A stretch of DNA of 64,000 nt from Saccopteryx bilineata. Taxonomy: Eukaryota > Chordata > Mammalia > Chiroptera > Emballonuridae. Below, in pieces: positions 45,354-58,274 of the stretch. Within the stretch, counting starts at the first letter, position 1. Every line of letters starts with the position of its first letter. The stretch covers positions 296,032,982 to 296,096,981 of the forward strand of contig NC_089490.1 in the NCBI RefSeq assembly GCF_036850765.1, written 5' to 3'. Below the pieces are notes generated by a model. The model was given only the letters and a program-made list of their open reading frames with translations, ran no database searches and was not told the DNA's origin. The position numbers were made by a program, and so were the translations under genes.

Positions 45354-46424
45354 CTGAGGGAGGAAACAAGCAAGTAACAGTAAATGAGCCAAGTGTTTTT
45401 ATTTAAACATAGACTGTATTTTCTAGCTTCGCATCTGACACAAGGTTTCCGAGTGTTCCTTCCCAGGCTGGTGGGAAAGAACAGCACTCGCTTCACCACT
45501 AAGGGGCTGGTCCCCAGTATCCAGCTCACTTCTTCGTGTGCAATAGGACAGGTTCAGACAACGCCAAGATCTTTCTAGATCTACTTTGTCATGACTATCT
45601 TTCTGTCTTCGTAAAATAATACAATAATTGAGCTTTGGCTAAACTCCCAATAAACTGGAAAAAAAAAAAAGACAGGAAAAGTCATCTCAGAAAGATTAGC
45701 AATAGGTTTTGATTGGGGAATGGGGGCAGTGGAAAGATTAAAGATGCTGAGCACAAACAGAAGGGACCAGAAATGAAAAGAGGATGAGAGGTGGCGGGAG
45801 AGAAGAAGGAGCTTAAGTCAGGAAAAGGGAACCTGAAAGGGGCCCAGAGAGCACCAGTGGAACCATGGCAGCTGCGACAGACACAGAAGGTGCCCAGACC
45901 TTTCCAGGAAGGACCTGCTGCCGACGGAGGAGCGGACAGCAGTCTCCTGGCGAGGCAGACATTTGAAGGCCCAGCCATCGAGCCCAATTCAAATGGGCAA
46001 ACACTCCTTGGTTCATGGGGCTTTGTTGGGGCTGACTCATAGTTTGGTTAATCCCTCTGTCCAATCCTGCTTACACCCTCCTCTTTTCACAGGTGAAGAC
46101 CCCAAAGAAACACCACACACCCCAAACAGCAACTGAGCATCTGCTTCTGGAAAATCCAACGCGGGACAATTGGTACCAACAAAGTGAAGCCATATAGATG
46201 GGGTTTGGAGATAAACCACTACCACCCAACCAGCAGCAAGGGTGGCAACAAGGGCCCATCGTGGTGGAAGGCGGAGCGCATGGCCCCTGGCAGCAGATGG
46301 CGCACCAACTGAAACTTTCAAAGGAGGGGAACTGGGAAGCTGTGCCAGTGGAAGCAGGTGCTTAAGAAATGGTAGCTATGAGGATAAGGGGATGAATATC
46401 TAGTGCTAAGCACCACTGACACTT

Positions 46425-46607
46425 TACCATGTTCCTCAAACTTCAGTGGGCCTTTCAATCACCGGCAGGGCTTGCTGAAACTCAGACTGCTTGCTCCCCA
46501 CCTCCAGAGTTTGAGTCAGCAGCTGAAGCAGGCTGAGAATCCGCATTTATAACCGGCTCCCAGTGACACAGATACCAGGCAGGAGACCGCAGTTGGAGAA
46601 CCACTCC
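46425..46607 (+). mobile_element. MER5A (hAT-Charlie MITE)
   Basis: TTCCTCAAACTTCAGTGGGC at left, a GTTTGAGTCAGCAGCTGAAG centre and AGTTGGAGAACCACTC at right match the MER5A layout. Inserted in the ERVL leader/gag region. Confidence 0.65.
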
Positions 46608-48042
46608 TCTATAGAAATGAACAGCAGAGGAGGAGTAACGGCAGCTGAGAGCCAAATGTAAAAGCCAGAGGGTCTGCTGGCGGCAGAAAGAAGCTCTGGT
46701 TGCCTGCAGTGAGGTCAGAGCAAACCAGGACCAAGCCCAGAGCTCAGCTGGGTCAGAGTGGGTGGGCCTTCAAGACAAGTAACAACAACCAACCAAGATA
46801 GGTCTGTTATGCTAAGATCAGGGACCTACAACATTCCCACCCCTCACCTCCACCCCAGTCAGTACCCAATCAGTCTCCCCTCCTGACCAACAGACCTATG
46901 ATTAGGGTCATTTCACACCATAACCCAGCTGGGAAGCTGCTGGGAGAGATTATGCCCCAAAGGAGCTTTAAGAACTGGCCAGCATGTGCCAGCAGGTCCG
47001 CACAGGACTGGATGCTGAGAGTGATTGATCAAAGGGCCAGAACATGAAATTGGATAAGGAAGACTTAATTGACTTGAAAGCATTCAGGATTCAAGGATGC
47101 CAGGACATGCTAGCAACTCCCTACTAGGACGTCTTTTAAAAAGCATGGAAAAGTGATGACCCAGGCGAGTCAAGTTTAAATACTGAAACTGTTGTGACGG
47201 GCAGAGGAAGGAATTCAAAGACTCAAGAAATTGGACAGACTGGGACATATATAGTCTCTATGACTGAAGATAATCATATTACAAGGGAAGGCCCAGAGGA
47301 CCCAACGGCTACCAAGACAGAAAGGAACGTGCTGGGGCTGGGGCACCGCGTCACTGGGCAGATCGGGACGGCCTTCTCTGCGGGGCAGGGCATGGCAGGG
47401 CTGACTGTGAGAGAGGCTGTCACAGAGCACAGCTTGCTGACAGCAACCAGTATCACAAGCTCTGAAACAAGAGGCCAGAGAGGACGGGGCTGTCAGAAGC
47501 CAGGGCACACAACTATCATGACAAGCAGGATGGAAGTGGCAGTCAAGGGAGTTGGACACACAGAGTCTGGAAATAGTCAACAGAACATGGTGACCCTGGG
47601 TACAAAATAAATGGAGAGCTGACCCACGTATTACTTACTTAGTTTGTACCAAGAGAAGAAATCAAGAGTGATGACTAAGTGGCTGAAGGTAGGCTGCTCC
47701 AATAAAGTCAGGATCCCTTCACCAGTTCCAGAGGAGATCAAGTTTTTAGACTGATATCCACCATTGACTGAAGAGGTGGTCAGTTCCCAAAAGGCCCTGC
47801 AGCACCATTACAAGCAAAAATGTTCACGACAACCCTAACCCTCCCCAAAGGGGCCTATCGTCATTCACTGGGGTAATAATACAGTGGGGAAAGAGGAAAT
47901 CCAGACAGTTCAAGGAGTGTTGGACACAGCATTTGAATCAACACTAATTCTCAGAGACTGGCTGCACTGTCCTGGTGCCCCCAGCAGGGTGGGGACATGA
48001 AGCCAAGGTAGTGAACAAAATCTTCATCAAGATCCAGCTTAT

Positions 48043-48411
48043 GCCTGACCAGGTGATAGTGCAGTGTGAATAGAGCATCAACAAGGGACCCTGAGGACCC
48101 AGGTTCAAAACCCCAAGGTTACCGGCTTGAACATGAACTCACCAACTTGAGCATGGGGTCACCGGCTTGAGCGTGGGATCACAGACATGACCCCATGGTC
48201 ACTGGTTTCAGCCCAAAGGTCACTGGCTCGAAGCCCATGGTCATTGGCTTGAGCAAGGGGTCACTTCGACTGCTTAGCCCCCCAGTCAAGGCACATAGGA
48301 AAAGCAATCAATAACAACTAAGGTGCCACTAAGGTGCCACAACTATGAGTTGATGCTTCTCATCTCTCCCTTTCCGTCTCTTTCTCTCTCAAAATATAAA
48401 ATAAAATAAAA
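48043..48411 (+). mobile_element. tRNA-derived SINE, family B
   Basis: GCCTGACCAGGTGATAGTGC head, repeated GGCTTGAGC units, pyrimidine tract, AATAAAATAAAA tail. Duplication AGATCCAGCTTA / AGATTCAGCTTA. Inserted in the ERVL pol region. Confidence 0.88.
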
Positions 48412-48637
48412 AGATTCAGCTTACAGTAAGTCCACTTAGTCTACAAATGTGCCCCGTGGTCATTTCCCTGGCCCCCAAATGTATCATTGGAATTGATTAA
48501 ATTGACTGGTGGCGCCCCCCAACACTAGGTCACTGATCTGTGGAGTAAGAGCCATCATAATGGGAAAGGTCAGCAGAAGCACTGAAATTACCACCAGCCT
48601 CAACCTGGGCACCACCCCCAACAGTATCGCTCTAGAG

Positions 48638-49510
48638 CAGTGGTTTTCAAAGTGTACACCAGGGCGCACTAGTGCGTCCTAAAAGATTTCCAGGTGCGCC
48701 CTATGGTATTCCAAAGAAATATGTGCCTATTGAGGACCAAAAAACCAACAGGATTTTTAGAGTTTAGATATTTCAGGGACATAGGTATGGGGAATGGGCT
48801 GTAAGCTGACAGTCTGCCCAACCCCCCACCTCACTTGCCTGATTAGGTTGCAAAATAGTCTTTGCAACCTACTAATGGTGCTGTGGTGCTGGATTGTTTA
48901 CACTACCCTCCATGTTTCCCAGAAAGACTGGAGGCAAGTTTCTTCTATCCTTTCTTTGGTGAACAGTTAAGATGATATGTATGGTGGGGGGTTTCTGCAC
49001 TCAACACAATTGAGAGTAAAGAGAGAAGAATTCTTCAATGTACTGATGAGGAAATGAGAGTTTGCCTTTCAAATATATGCCCAAACATTGAAGAAATTGC
49101 TAGGACCTATCAGGCTCATGTTTCTCATAAACACAAGAATGAAAAAACTTAACATATTCACACCAGGACCTACCAAATTTACTAAATCTTACTAAGAATG
49201 TATCTATATGTATAAAAAGATAACATTTTTGTTGTTTTTTTATTATTTTTAACCCCTTTTTTAGAAATTCTAAAAAGCATAACTCAAAAAATGTTTTAAC
49301 ATAAAAATGTTTTTTAATGTCAAAATAAATTTAATTTTGTCATATTTATTTTGTTTAATTACCATAAAGGCACTCTTGGACTTTATATTTTTTTCTTTAA
49401 TATTTGACTTAATTATTATAACATATTTCTCAGAAATTTGTATATAGTGCACCTACAATTATTTGTAAGATTTTAAATGCGCCCGACTTCAAAATGTTTG
49501 AGAACCACTG
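48638..49510 (+). mobile_element. hAT DNA transposon remnant with transposase C-terminal tail
   Basis: 873 bp, ends CAGTGGTTTTCAAAGTG and TGTTTGAGAACCACTG, flanks CTCTAGAG and CTCTAGGA (6 of 8 match). Plus-strand 48997-49152 reads 51 codons to a stop: ALNTIESKERRILQCTDEEM, then RVCLSNICPNIEEIARTYQA, then HVSHKHKNEKT. That resembles the very C-terminus of hAT transposases and of domesticated relatives such as ZBED5. The DDE core is absent. An internally deleted copy of an autonomous element, inserted in the ERVL. Confidence 0.75.
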
Positions 49511-52500
49511 CTCTAGGAGGTTAGTGGTTAGTGGTTAGTGCCACCCATAAGGATCTGAACCACACAGGGGTAACGATCCCTCTTATAGCTCTGATCATTC
49601 ACCAATCGGGCTCCTGAAGAAACTAAACAGACCCTGGAAGATGACTACATACTACCATAAACTCAACCAAGTAGCAGCTCTGGGTACACCTGCCGTAACA
49701 CGTGTTGTAGCTTAGTTAGAGCAGATTAAAACAACCCCAGGTACAAAATATCTGGCAACTGATTTGCTGAATGTATTCTTTTCCATCCCAAAGTAAGGAC
49801 CAGAAATGGTTCACACGCACAGGGTACAGACATTTACAGTTTTGCCACTGGACTATGTTAACTCTCCCACTCACTGTTAGAACACATTCAAAAGCTCTTG
49901 ACCTTCTGGACAGACTACAGAATATTACATCTCTGACGTCACTGTGCTGATCAAGCTAAAAGCCTACATGAAACACACATGCTCCTCTGGGTGAGATAAA
50001 CTGTACAGAGAATCAGGAGCCTACCACAGCCACCCTGTCTCAGTGGTCAGCTGTATGGGGAGTGCCAAGAAACCCACCCAGAGTGAAAGACAAATTAATT
50101 CAGCTTCCACCCAATGGGCCTCTTCAGGTTCAGTGGGCAGCGTACTCCCCACCGAGGAATACCACTCTGGCCCATTTAAGGAGTGGTGCGCCAGGCTGCC
50201 GGCTGTGTGTGGCTCAGCCGAGAGGCCTCCAGTTCTACGCTGCAGAGCCACACAAGCCCATCGTGCTCAGAGCAGTCTGTGGCCACACTGGGGGAATCAT
50301 ACAGCTGGTCTCGGGGCCCTGGAGCAAAGCCATGCCATCTTGTGTAAAGAACTACACGCCTTTGAAAAGCAACTCCTGATGTGCCCTGGTAGATTCAGAA
50401 GGTGAAGCCAAGGGACAGCAAACAGACATGTGGCTGGAACTGCCCATCGCAAGGCGTGAGTTTGGGTAAGACCAGAAACGATCCATCATGGGACGAGGGT
50501 GCCACATCCGGAATCAAGCACATGAGGAGCAGCGGGCCGTCAAGCTGCAGAAGCAGGCGGCCCACTGCTGTGCACCAGCACGCCTCTCCTCCCTCGGCTG
50601 ATGACCGAGGATGGAAGGGTGGAAGCAGAGGGGCAAGCCCAAGCTTGGGTTGCAAACGCATAAGTCGGGAAGGGGTGCAAGCTAAGAACGGCCTGTGCTG
50701 CAGCCTCATTCAGGAATGGATCCAAAAGACAGTGATCAGGGAAAATCTCCCCAGTGGGCAGTTTCAGGTGCTACACCTGGTCATCCACTTTGTGTGGAAA
50801 GAGAAGTAGCCTGAGGTCAGACTACAGATGGACTCATGGCAGAAGCACATGGCCATGCCACCTGGTCAGAGGCCTAGGAGGAGAAAGAGGGGAAGATCAG
50901 GGATAAGAAGGTCTTGGGGAGAGACCTGAGGGTGGACCACTGGGAGTGAGCAGAGCGATCTCCAGAGCACCTGTGGCTGCGCATCGGAAGGCACCCGCTA
51001 TGGAACAGGTTCCAAACCCCAGAGTCGGCAGATCGACTCGGCCAGATGGTGTCAGCATCCTCAGTCATTGGCCCCAGCCACCACGGTTGGCAGGAAGGGC
51101 ACGTGAATGAAGTGGCCACAGTAGTGCAGAGGGAGGCTTCACATCACTCAACGGCACGGACACACTTACCAAGGAAAAGCTGGTTAAGCTAACTGCCACT
51201 GCAGAACGTCCCACCAGCCGCTGACAACGACCAGTGCTAGGCCCCGAAACGGCACCATTCCTTGAGGAAACCCACCTGACACTTGGTAGGAAGCTGACTA
51301 CATAGGCCCCAGCCACCTTAAAAGGCCAAAGTTTGCTCTCATAGGAATAAACAAGCACTGTGTGGGTTTGCCTGCCCACAGATACTCAGCCAGCACCCCC
51401 GTCCACCCAGATCTCCCTTCAAAGAGCCTGCTATCCACTTGGGGGGACAGCAGCAGGGAGCCTGCCGCCATTGGCTCCTTCAGAGTCAGCCTCCGCTGCA
51501 GAGCCCCCTTCCCCAAAGCATGCCCTTCCTGGGGCAGCCTGCTCTGGGGACAGAGGGAGTGGGCGGGGGGTGGGGGTGGGGGAGATGAAGGTCAGTCCAG
51601 CTCAATGCAAGGCAATTCTTTCCGACAAGCCAGGCTTTCTCAGCCCGTCAGAGGCGCACTGCTCCCTCTGCTCCATCCCGCCCCCACTCTCCTGCCTGAT
51701 TCCACCTTGCCCCCAAGCTCCACTACAGCATCTGCCTCCAGAGAGCCAACCCGAGGCACGCATGCGCACTGACTGACAGGGTGCAGATCTTGTTCACTGC
51801 TCCTTGCTACCCTTGCCAACTGTCAAAGACAAATGCGGTGAAAGTGAGGCAAGCAGTTCAAGTATCTGTAATGACTCACCCTCTTTATTCGAATTATTGC
51901 CATGACCTCAAACAAATTTTAAATAGAAATTAAGGACTTACATATACTATGTTTAAACATAAAATGCTCAATAATAAAGTGGCAATCCTAGGATCAATAA
52001 GAATAACTTACAAAAATAAAAGATGATGAAGGAAAACAGCTGAAAGGGAGTCATTAAATGTAACTCTATTATGTACAAGTATTCAGCTCAATCAGTCAAA
52101 CATGTTAGGACTGTCCCTGACGAACCAGGAACTGGGGTAAAACCAACGAGACGAGGAAAGGAAACTGATCAAGACAACAGCACACCCCAGGTCCTCCAAA
52201 AGAGGACGCATGCCTTATTATAGCACCTGAGGGAGATCATTTCTCCAGGTTAATTCATAACCAATTGTAATAAAAATATGAAAAAAAATACTGCAATACA
52301 TACAGTTTTAAAATAATAAAAGTCAACTCAAAGACACCTTGACTATTCTAAATAATGAAACTTCCAAAACTTTTTACGGTTTGCTGATCACATTCCCCAC
52401 TCGAAACCTGAACCCAAGTACTTTCTTCTCCAATTATCATTAGTGGAGACTATTAGGGAATATGAAAAAAATGTTTTCAATGGTATTCTGAGAAAAGAAT

Positions 52501-52565
52501 AGCAACAGCATCTGTCTACTTCTGGCTTGTCAGTGCGTACAAATATAAGAGCCCAAACCAGTTAC

Positions 52566-52646
52566 CTCTTCTCCGGGATAAATGCTGTGTCTAATTCCTG
52601 TGCGCCTGGCTTTTGCGCTGCACTTGCAAAGTGGGCCATCATTCAT
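52566..52646 (-). CDS. DROSHA: DROSHA exon E4 (residues 530-556, zinc ligands C536, C538, H549)
   Basis: 81 nt, exactly 27 codons, phase 0 at both ends: MNDGPLCKCSAKARRTGIRH then SIYPGEE. It carries Cys536, Cys538 and His549, three of the four ligands of one of Drosha's two structural zinc sites; the fourth (His1026) is outside the window. The acceptor is TTTCTGACAG; the donor is GTAACT. Because both junctions are phase 0, skipping would keep the frame but remove the zinc site. Confidence 0.97.
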
Positions 52647-52699
52647 CTGTCAGAAACAAAAGGGGATTCGTTTTTAGTGGTGGAAACTCCACACTCTGC

Positions 52700-54285
52700 A
52701 CAATGATGCTTCGGAAACCGTGTGGGTTTTAATGTCATGAGGACTGAAGCTCTGAAGAGACTTCACGGTTAGAAGGTTAAACGGATGTTCCAAAACCAAT
52801 AAAGCTGCGAACTGTCCCCACTGCCTGATAAAAGGACACTGTATGCTGGGTTCCCAAGTTCTTTGTGCAGCCAAGCAGGAAATAGCAGTGTCGGCGGGCT
52901 GTGGGCCCCCACCTTTTCCCACCACTTTTCAGTAGGTTTCTCCTATTTCTTATTTCAGGAAAAAAGACTCTTTCACAAAAGAAAAGCATATTTTATATAC
53001 TGAAGGAACACACAGAATGCTTTGAGGGTAACCAGCAGATTAAATGTTTATAAAAGACAAACCTAAAAGTATCTGAAGCAGAGAGAAAAAAATGTCTACC
53101 AGACCCAGGAAGACCTTTCAGCACTGATCAGGTACAATCTATGTCTGGTTTCTCACCTGAATTCATTTGACTGCCCTGAGCTCCACCACACGATTCAGTA
53201 AGGGAGTGATTCCTCAATGCCTCTTGGGCAGAAGGATGACTGCTAAGCATTGGGGGGGTGGGGGGGGTGCTAAATAGCTCAGGGTCCATATACTCGAGGA
53301 ATATTTACTTATTCTAGATAGGAGTAGTAATATACGATATGCTTAGTAATTTTAAGGAAACAGAAAAAAAGTCAGTCCAGATGGAGATACCACTGGCTTC
53401 AAAGAGATGAAATCTGTGAATGGCTGAACAGGACAGGAAAATAAGATGGTTATTCTATAAGAGGTGCCAGCGTGAGGGGAAAAAGAAGAGGAGGAAGCCC
53501 AGTGTTATGCTCCAGGGACAGGAGAGGCCATCTAAGTGGAATGGACCATTACTGTGAGTAAGATGACCAAACAAGCAGAACTGAGGTCAACATCTTAAAG
53601 GGTTGTTTAAGGACTGTCTGCAACATAAATGTCAATATGGAATTAAAAAGACCAAAGCATCAGTTGGGGATGAGTGTAGAATTTCATTTCTCTCTCTGTG
53701 TTAATGAGAAATCTATATATACACACATATATATAACATATAACATATATGTTTACACAAACATTTCTTTAAAGTTCTAGGGACTTGTAACTCATTGTGT
53801 CCAATGAAAATACCTCAATAAAACTTTGAAAAGAAATATTACAGTGAAAACTAGAACTTTCTCTATTCTTTTGGGAAATCAAAAGCTCCAGGTGGTATAG
53901 CAGAGAAATAACATTGCTACCTTAAAAAAAAATCAGGTTAAAATATTATCCAAAGTAACAGCTGGCAAACAGGGCTGTGATGGGAGCTCCTCGAAAGTCA
54001 AAGCACACTCCTAATGATGGCCACAACTGGTGATAGGAACGTGGGAAAATCATGTGCTCACCAATTCTCAGGGGAGAGACAGACATCCCACACTCTGGCC
54101 TTTACCAGGGCCTGGGCTCTGATGCAGAGCAGCCCTTTCTAAGGCTCAACTGCACAGAGGACACAGAACCAGATACAGTGAACAGATGGTGAGACTACAC
54201 GGGATACCCTGGGAGGACTAGGACCCACAGAAACCAAGGGGTAGACTTCTGGACAGGAGAACAATCCATTAAAAAAAACCACCCT
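52700..54285. other. Intron E3-E4, mostly without recognised repeats
   Basis: Contains a G-rich run at 53253-53268 and an AT/CA-type simple repeat at 53697-53756 (TATATATACACACATATATA). Otherwise nothing recognised. Confidence 0.4.
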
Positions 54286-54289
54286 GGGG

Positions 54290-54455
54290 GGAGGGGAATG
54301 ACTACTGACAGACACAGGATTTCTTTAAGGGACACGAAAACGATCGAAAACAAGATTATGATGGTTGTACAATCCTGTGAATACCCTAAACAACACTGAA
54401 TTGTATGTACACTTTACGTGTGTAAACTGTATGGTATGGAATTAAAACTCCCTAG
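54290..54455 (+). mobile_element. L1M 3' fragment
   Basis: GATGGTTGTACAATCCTGTG, AACACTGAATTGTATGTACA, GTATGGTATGGAATTAAAAC: a diverged L1M terminus. Confidence 0.6.
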
Positions 54456-55303
54456 AGCTGTTTGTGAGATCATATATGATTACTATATCAGAATAATTCA
54501 TTGACAATTGCAAACATTTCTGCTTAAACCCAAATGTACTTCTGCCCACAAAGTACATTTCTGTCAGGCCTCTAACTGTATTAATTCTATGGAGAAAAAA
54601 AATTTAGATAGCTGTCACTTAACAAGAGCCAGAAAAGCATTCAAATTAATATCGAATGGTATGAATTTATTTGCAAAATATAATTTTAAATTTATAGGTA
54701 TATGTTCAATTATGCTTAATAACTTCATATGCATCAGATACTATTTTTGTTCATGTTGTACATCTATAAAACACCAGTGTCTTTTAAAGATATTATTTTG
54801 TATTATGTAATACTTCACAGTAGAAATAAAAACACACCCAGTTATGCCATCATTAGCTCAAACAAGGAAAAGAACTTATATGGAATTGTGACTATTACCA
54901 ACTAAGAAATAGGAAGTCTCATAGGACTGAAACACTGTTTATTCAATTGCTGCAAAATACCTCTCAGACAACTGCTTTTCAAAAGACCTGCGCCTCTCTC
55001 CCTCATCCTACCATTTGTCTCCTTCCCTTTATGGCAAGTTTAACGAGGCAGTGCCATTATCCGGTTCCCTGACACAGGATTTACCAACATCGTCAAAGGT
55101 GATTCAAGGGACGGTTGCCCTGGTGCTTATGCTCTGGAGCTAAACTCTGAAGCTGAAAATAAATGAGATGTGAAGAGTGACGCACAGCCCTCAGAGTAAA
55201 ATTCAGCTTTGATACCAGTCAACACGCACTTCCGAGCCTGGAGTCATAAAGGTGATGTGTGAGTTTGCAACCCTCAGAGCAATAACATAAAGCATGTGCG
55301 CAC

Positions 55304-55458
55304 CTGGCCTGGGTCGTTGTACCAGAGTTCATCGTGAAGTCGGTCGGGATGGGCCTTTTTGCGTTTGATTTCTGCAATGACGTCAAAAACTTCAGAGTCT
55401 GAGCTGCTAGAACAGGTGCTATCCTCATCGGACTCACACTCGGATTCACTGGAACTTT
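55304..55458 (-). CDS. DROSHA: DROSHA exon E3 (residues ~478-529)
   Basis: 155 nt, completing the split Glu codon and ending in phase 0 at NDPGQ. It encodes an acidic serine-rich stretch (SSSESECESDEDSTCSSSSD, about 479-498) followed by EVFDVIAEIKRKKAHPDRLH and DELWYNDPGQ. The acidic stretch looks like a disordered loop with casein-kinase-type sites (inference). The donor is GTGCGC, also suboptimal. Confidence 0.97.
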
Positions 55459-56084
55459 CTAACGGAGGTGAGGGAGAAACACGGAGAGAGGTTGGAGAAA
55501 TTCACAAGGTGGCTGTATGTGGACACTTCCAAGTAACCCAAACCTCTTAATGTAAGGAGAGCTGTTTATTCTTTCAGCAAGTACATATCTGAGCCCCGCT
55601 CTGCCCCAAGCACGCTACTCAGCAGTATCGTGAAAATAACACAGCCCATAGTGCTAAGTCACGACCTCTCTGGGAAAGCAAACAAGGACTTTCACAGAGA
55701 AAGACTCAGTGAGCGATGCCAGAGAAAATACAAACCACAGTAGTGTAGGCTTTCGCATTTTACAAGGTGTGGCAATTCAGAAAAGCACAAGTCCCCCTGA
55801 CCTGGAAGGGCCACCAACGATGTCCTGGCGGGGGTGCACGGATCCAGGCGGGGAGGTGGGGGGGGGGAGGGAAGGAACACAGAGGGCACAGCGCAGGCAA
55901 GGGCATGCGGGCGAGAGCACGCTGGACTCTGGCGGGAGTGAAGGTCCCACTGGTAAATACCGGGACATGAGGGACTGAGGGTAATGACACCAGACCGGGG
56001 GCTCTGAATGCCAGATTCAAGAGTTGACATTTTTTTCTCAATAGTAACAACAAAAGATTTAGATATTGGAAGTGACTGGACAAA

Positions 56085-56385
56085 AACAAACAGAATTACA
56101 CTAAGTGAAGTGAGCCAGTCCAAAAAGACAAATAATGTGTGATTCTACTTATATGTGGCATCTCGAGTAGTCAGACTCAGAGAAAGAAAGCAAAATGTGG
56201 GTGCCAGAGTCTAGTGGAGGGGGGTTGGGAGCTGCTGCTTATGGGAAGAGTTTCAGATTAGCAGGAAGCAGAGAGTCTGGAGATTGTACAACTCTGAATG
56301 CACTTAACACTACTGAACTGTACACTTAAACATGACTGTGTTATGTGTATTTTAGAACAATTTAAACAAACAAACAAACAAACAA
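56085..56385 (+). mobile_element. L1M 3' end
   Basis: ACTAAGTGAAGTGAGCCAGT, TTCTACTTATATGTGGCATC, GTACAACTCTGAATGCACTT, ACTGTACACTTAAACATGAC, then a (CAAA)n tail. Standard L1M 3' UTR, about 620 bp from the E3 acceptor. Confidence 0.75.
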
Positions 56386-56389
56386 AACA

Positions 56390-57177
56390 CCAGGCCTAGA
56401 CCTGAATTACCCCTGCAAGAGACTGATGTGGTAGAGCACAGTAATAGACCCCGACCCTCACACAGGGTGTTCTCGAGTGTGCCGTGGGAGATGCTCCTGT
56501 CACCTCACTTGCAAAGATGACCGAAGGGCGGCACAGAGATTAATCAGGCTGACTGGCTCCGCCAGGCTCCACCCACATGGGCTCGCCTCTCAGCACCTGA
56601 CACGGTGCAGGCAGGCAGGGGAGAGCCAGAGGACACAAAGGAAAACGCACACAGAACATCTCATCCACACAGCCTCAGAGACCTCTGCATCTACCGGAAC
56701 CTCAGACACGAGAGAATAGTCCACCATGTGAGAAAGTTATGGAAACTGTCTCTGCAAGTCGAGCAAAACCTTCAAACAGGCCTGGGCTATTGCTGCATAT
56801 CCTCATCAAACTAACAGCACCCTGACAGTGGACAGGGCCATGGGGGATGGACGCCTGCCTGTCAGAACCACGAGGAAGGGGAATACGTCCCTGCTTTTGG
56901 CCAGAGGCTGGCTATGGTCCCTCTGATTCAAAGGGGCGAGATAACTCTATAAGGACACAATTGTTCGCAAATGAGATCTCTTATGCATTTTGCCGAATGT
57001 GACTGACAGAAACTAACATCAAACAGGAAGTTCCATTGCATGTATTTTGCTGGACATAATTAAGGAAAAAAGAAAAATAAGAGCATTTCAATTTGGGATT
57101 CCCAAGGACATAGCCCAGAACCTAGGATTAAGCAATAATGAAGGCACAGGGTCGTGTTCTAGAAACTTCTGACGCAC
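56390..57177. other. Intron E2-E3, no recognised feature
   Basis: Moderately GC-rich intron. Open frames here are short and have no recognisable product. Confidence 0.35.
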
Positions 57178-57319
57178 CCAGGTCTTCATCCAGCTTCGTC
57201 TTGGGCGGCTCCCATGGGGGTCGAGCAGCTTTGGCCTTTTCTTGCCGGCTCCCCAACTCTTCCTCGAACTTGTCATATAAGTCGCGGAGCCTACTGGTTC
57301 CAACTACAGTGGAATCGCC
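57178..57319 (-). CDS. DROSHA: DROSHA exon E2 (residues ~431-478)
   Basis: 142 nt, starting in phase 0 at GDSTVVGTSRLRDLYDKFEE and ending one base into a Glu codon after KLDEDL. The acceptor reads TTTTTCAAAG; the donor is GTGCGT, weaker than GTAAGT. It encodes the start of the central domain: a helical FEEELGSRQEKAKAARPPWEPPK segment near residues 448-470. I see no difference from the remembered human protein. Confidence 0.97.
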
Positions 57320-58274
57320 CTTTGAAAAATAAAGACTCAGCATTAAAAATTATACCAAAAAAACTTCCCAAAGAAACCTCACAAGTAATCAAAGATTTGC
57401 AACAACAAGGAGCTATTTTCAAAATGCCCGTTGCTGGGAATTATGCTGTCAATCAAATACACATCTATAGCTGACAGTGCTCAGGGAGGTGCAGTTTGCC
57501 AACATTAAAAAACATTAGAATTGCTTATCTTTGCTTTTTTTATGACAAAAAAAAATCATAACCCCCTGAGAAGTCATTATACCTGACACCCTCCTAGAAC
57601 ACATACACCCCCCTCACTGCAAAACACCGACAGTCTATCTTCTACATTAACCCAATAATCAAAGAAATGTACCCCATACACACAAGGATACACACCCACA
57701 TACACCATAAACACAGGGCACACACATGCCCTCCACAAACCGCTAACATAGGCTTCTGCAATGCATTCCTAGAGGAATCGCTTCCCAGGATGAAAACAGT
57801 CTTAAATGACCATAGTCTGACATAATTTTTAAAATGTAAGAACCAGACCTTTCAGGCATAAAAAGAAAATTAAAACAAATCATAAAATCTGCAGTATCCC
57901 CAAAAGGGGACACTGTTGTTCCTCAGCACCCCCTCATTACTGACGCTGGTGATGCCGGGATCACACTGCCATTCTCAACAGCTCAGCGCCCCGATGACAG
58001 AACCAGGACACGGAGGCCAAAGCTAGGCTTCTGGTTCAGCAGCCTTCCTTCCCCGCTGGAGCTTTCACGCATTCATAAACATGTAAGGAAAACATAAAAG
58101 TTCTGCCTGTCGGAACTCTCTGAATCTCGGTGTCTTCAACTCTGTTGTTTCCAGAATAACACCTATGGCAGCCCAGCCACTGTCCCCTTCTTCCTTGCTA
58201 ACAGAACCATGATTTTCTTTAATTTGAGGCAGAGAACTCCTCACTTCAGGGTAGGGGTCTGAGCCACAATGCCC

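Larger units (their letters stand above)
45720..51758 (+). mobile_element. ERVL (class III) provirus remnant, antisense to DROSHA
   Basis: A probable 5' LTR ends near 46168, followed at 46171 by TGGTACCA, the start of an ERVL-type Leu-tRNA primer site. Gag-like remnant runs at about 46620-47640 (138 open codons at 47194-47610). Protease-like sequence follows to about 48630. Reverse-transcriptase-like sequence at about 49620-50000 has several stops. At the polymerase active site (49926-49937) the first catalytic Asp is replaced by Ser, so the enzyme is dead. Further pol remnant runs to about 51300, and a probable 3' LTR ends near 51758 with an end resembling the 5' LTR end. Interrupted by MER5A, a SINE and a hAT. 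LTR starts are uncertain. Confidence 0.7.

Noticed and set aside
50043..50809. Open frames of 105-135 codons on the plus strand
   Set aside because: They are pieces of the decayed ERVL pol region separated by stops and frameshifts, not host genes.
55692..56123. 143-codon minus-strand open frame near E3
   Set aside because: Overlaps the start of an L1M 3' end and has no splice or homology support.
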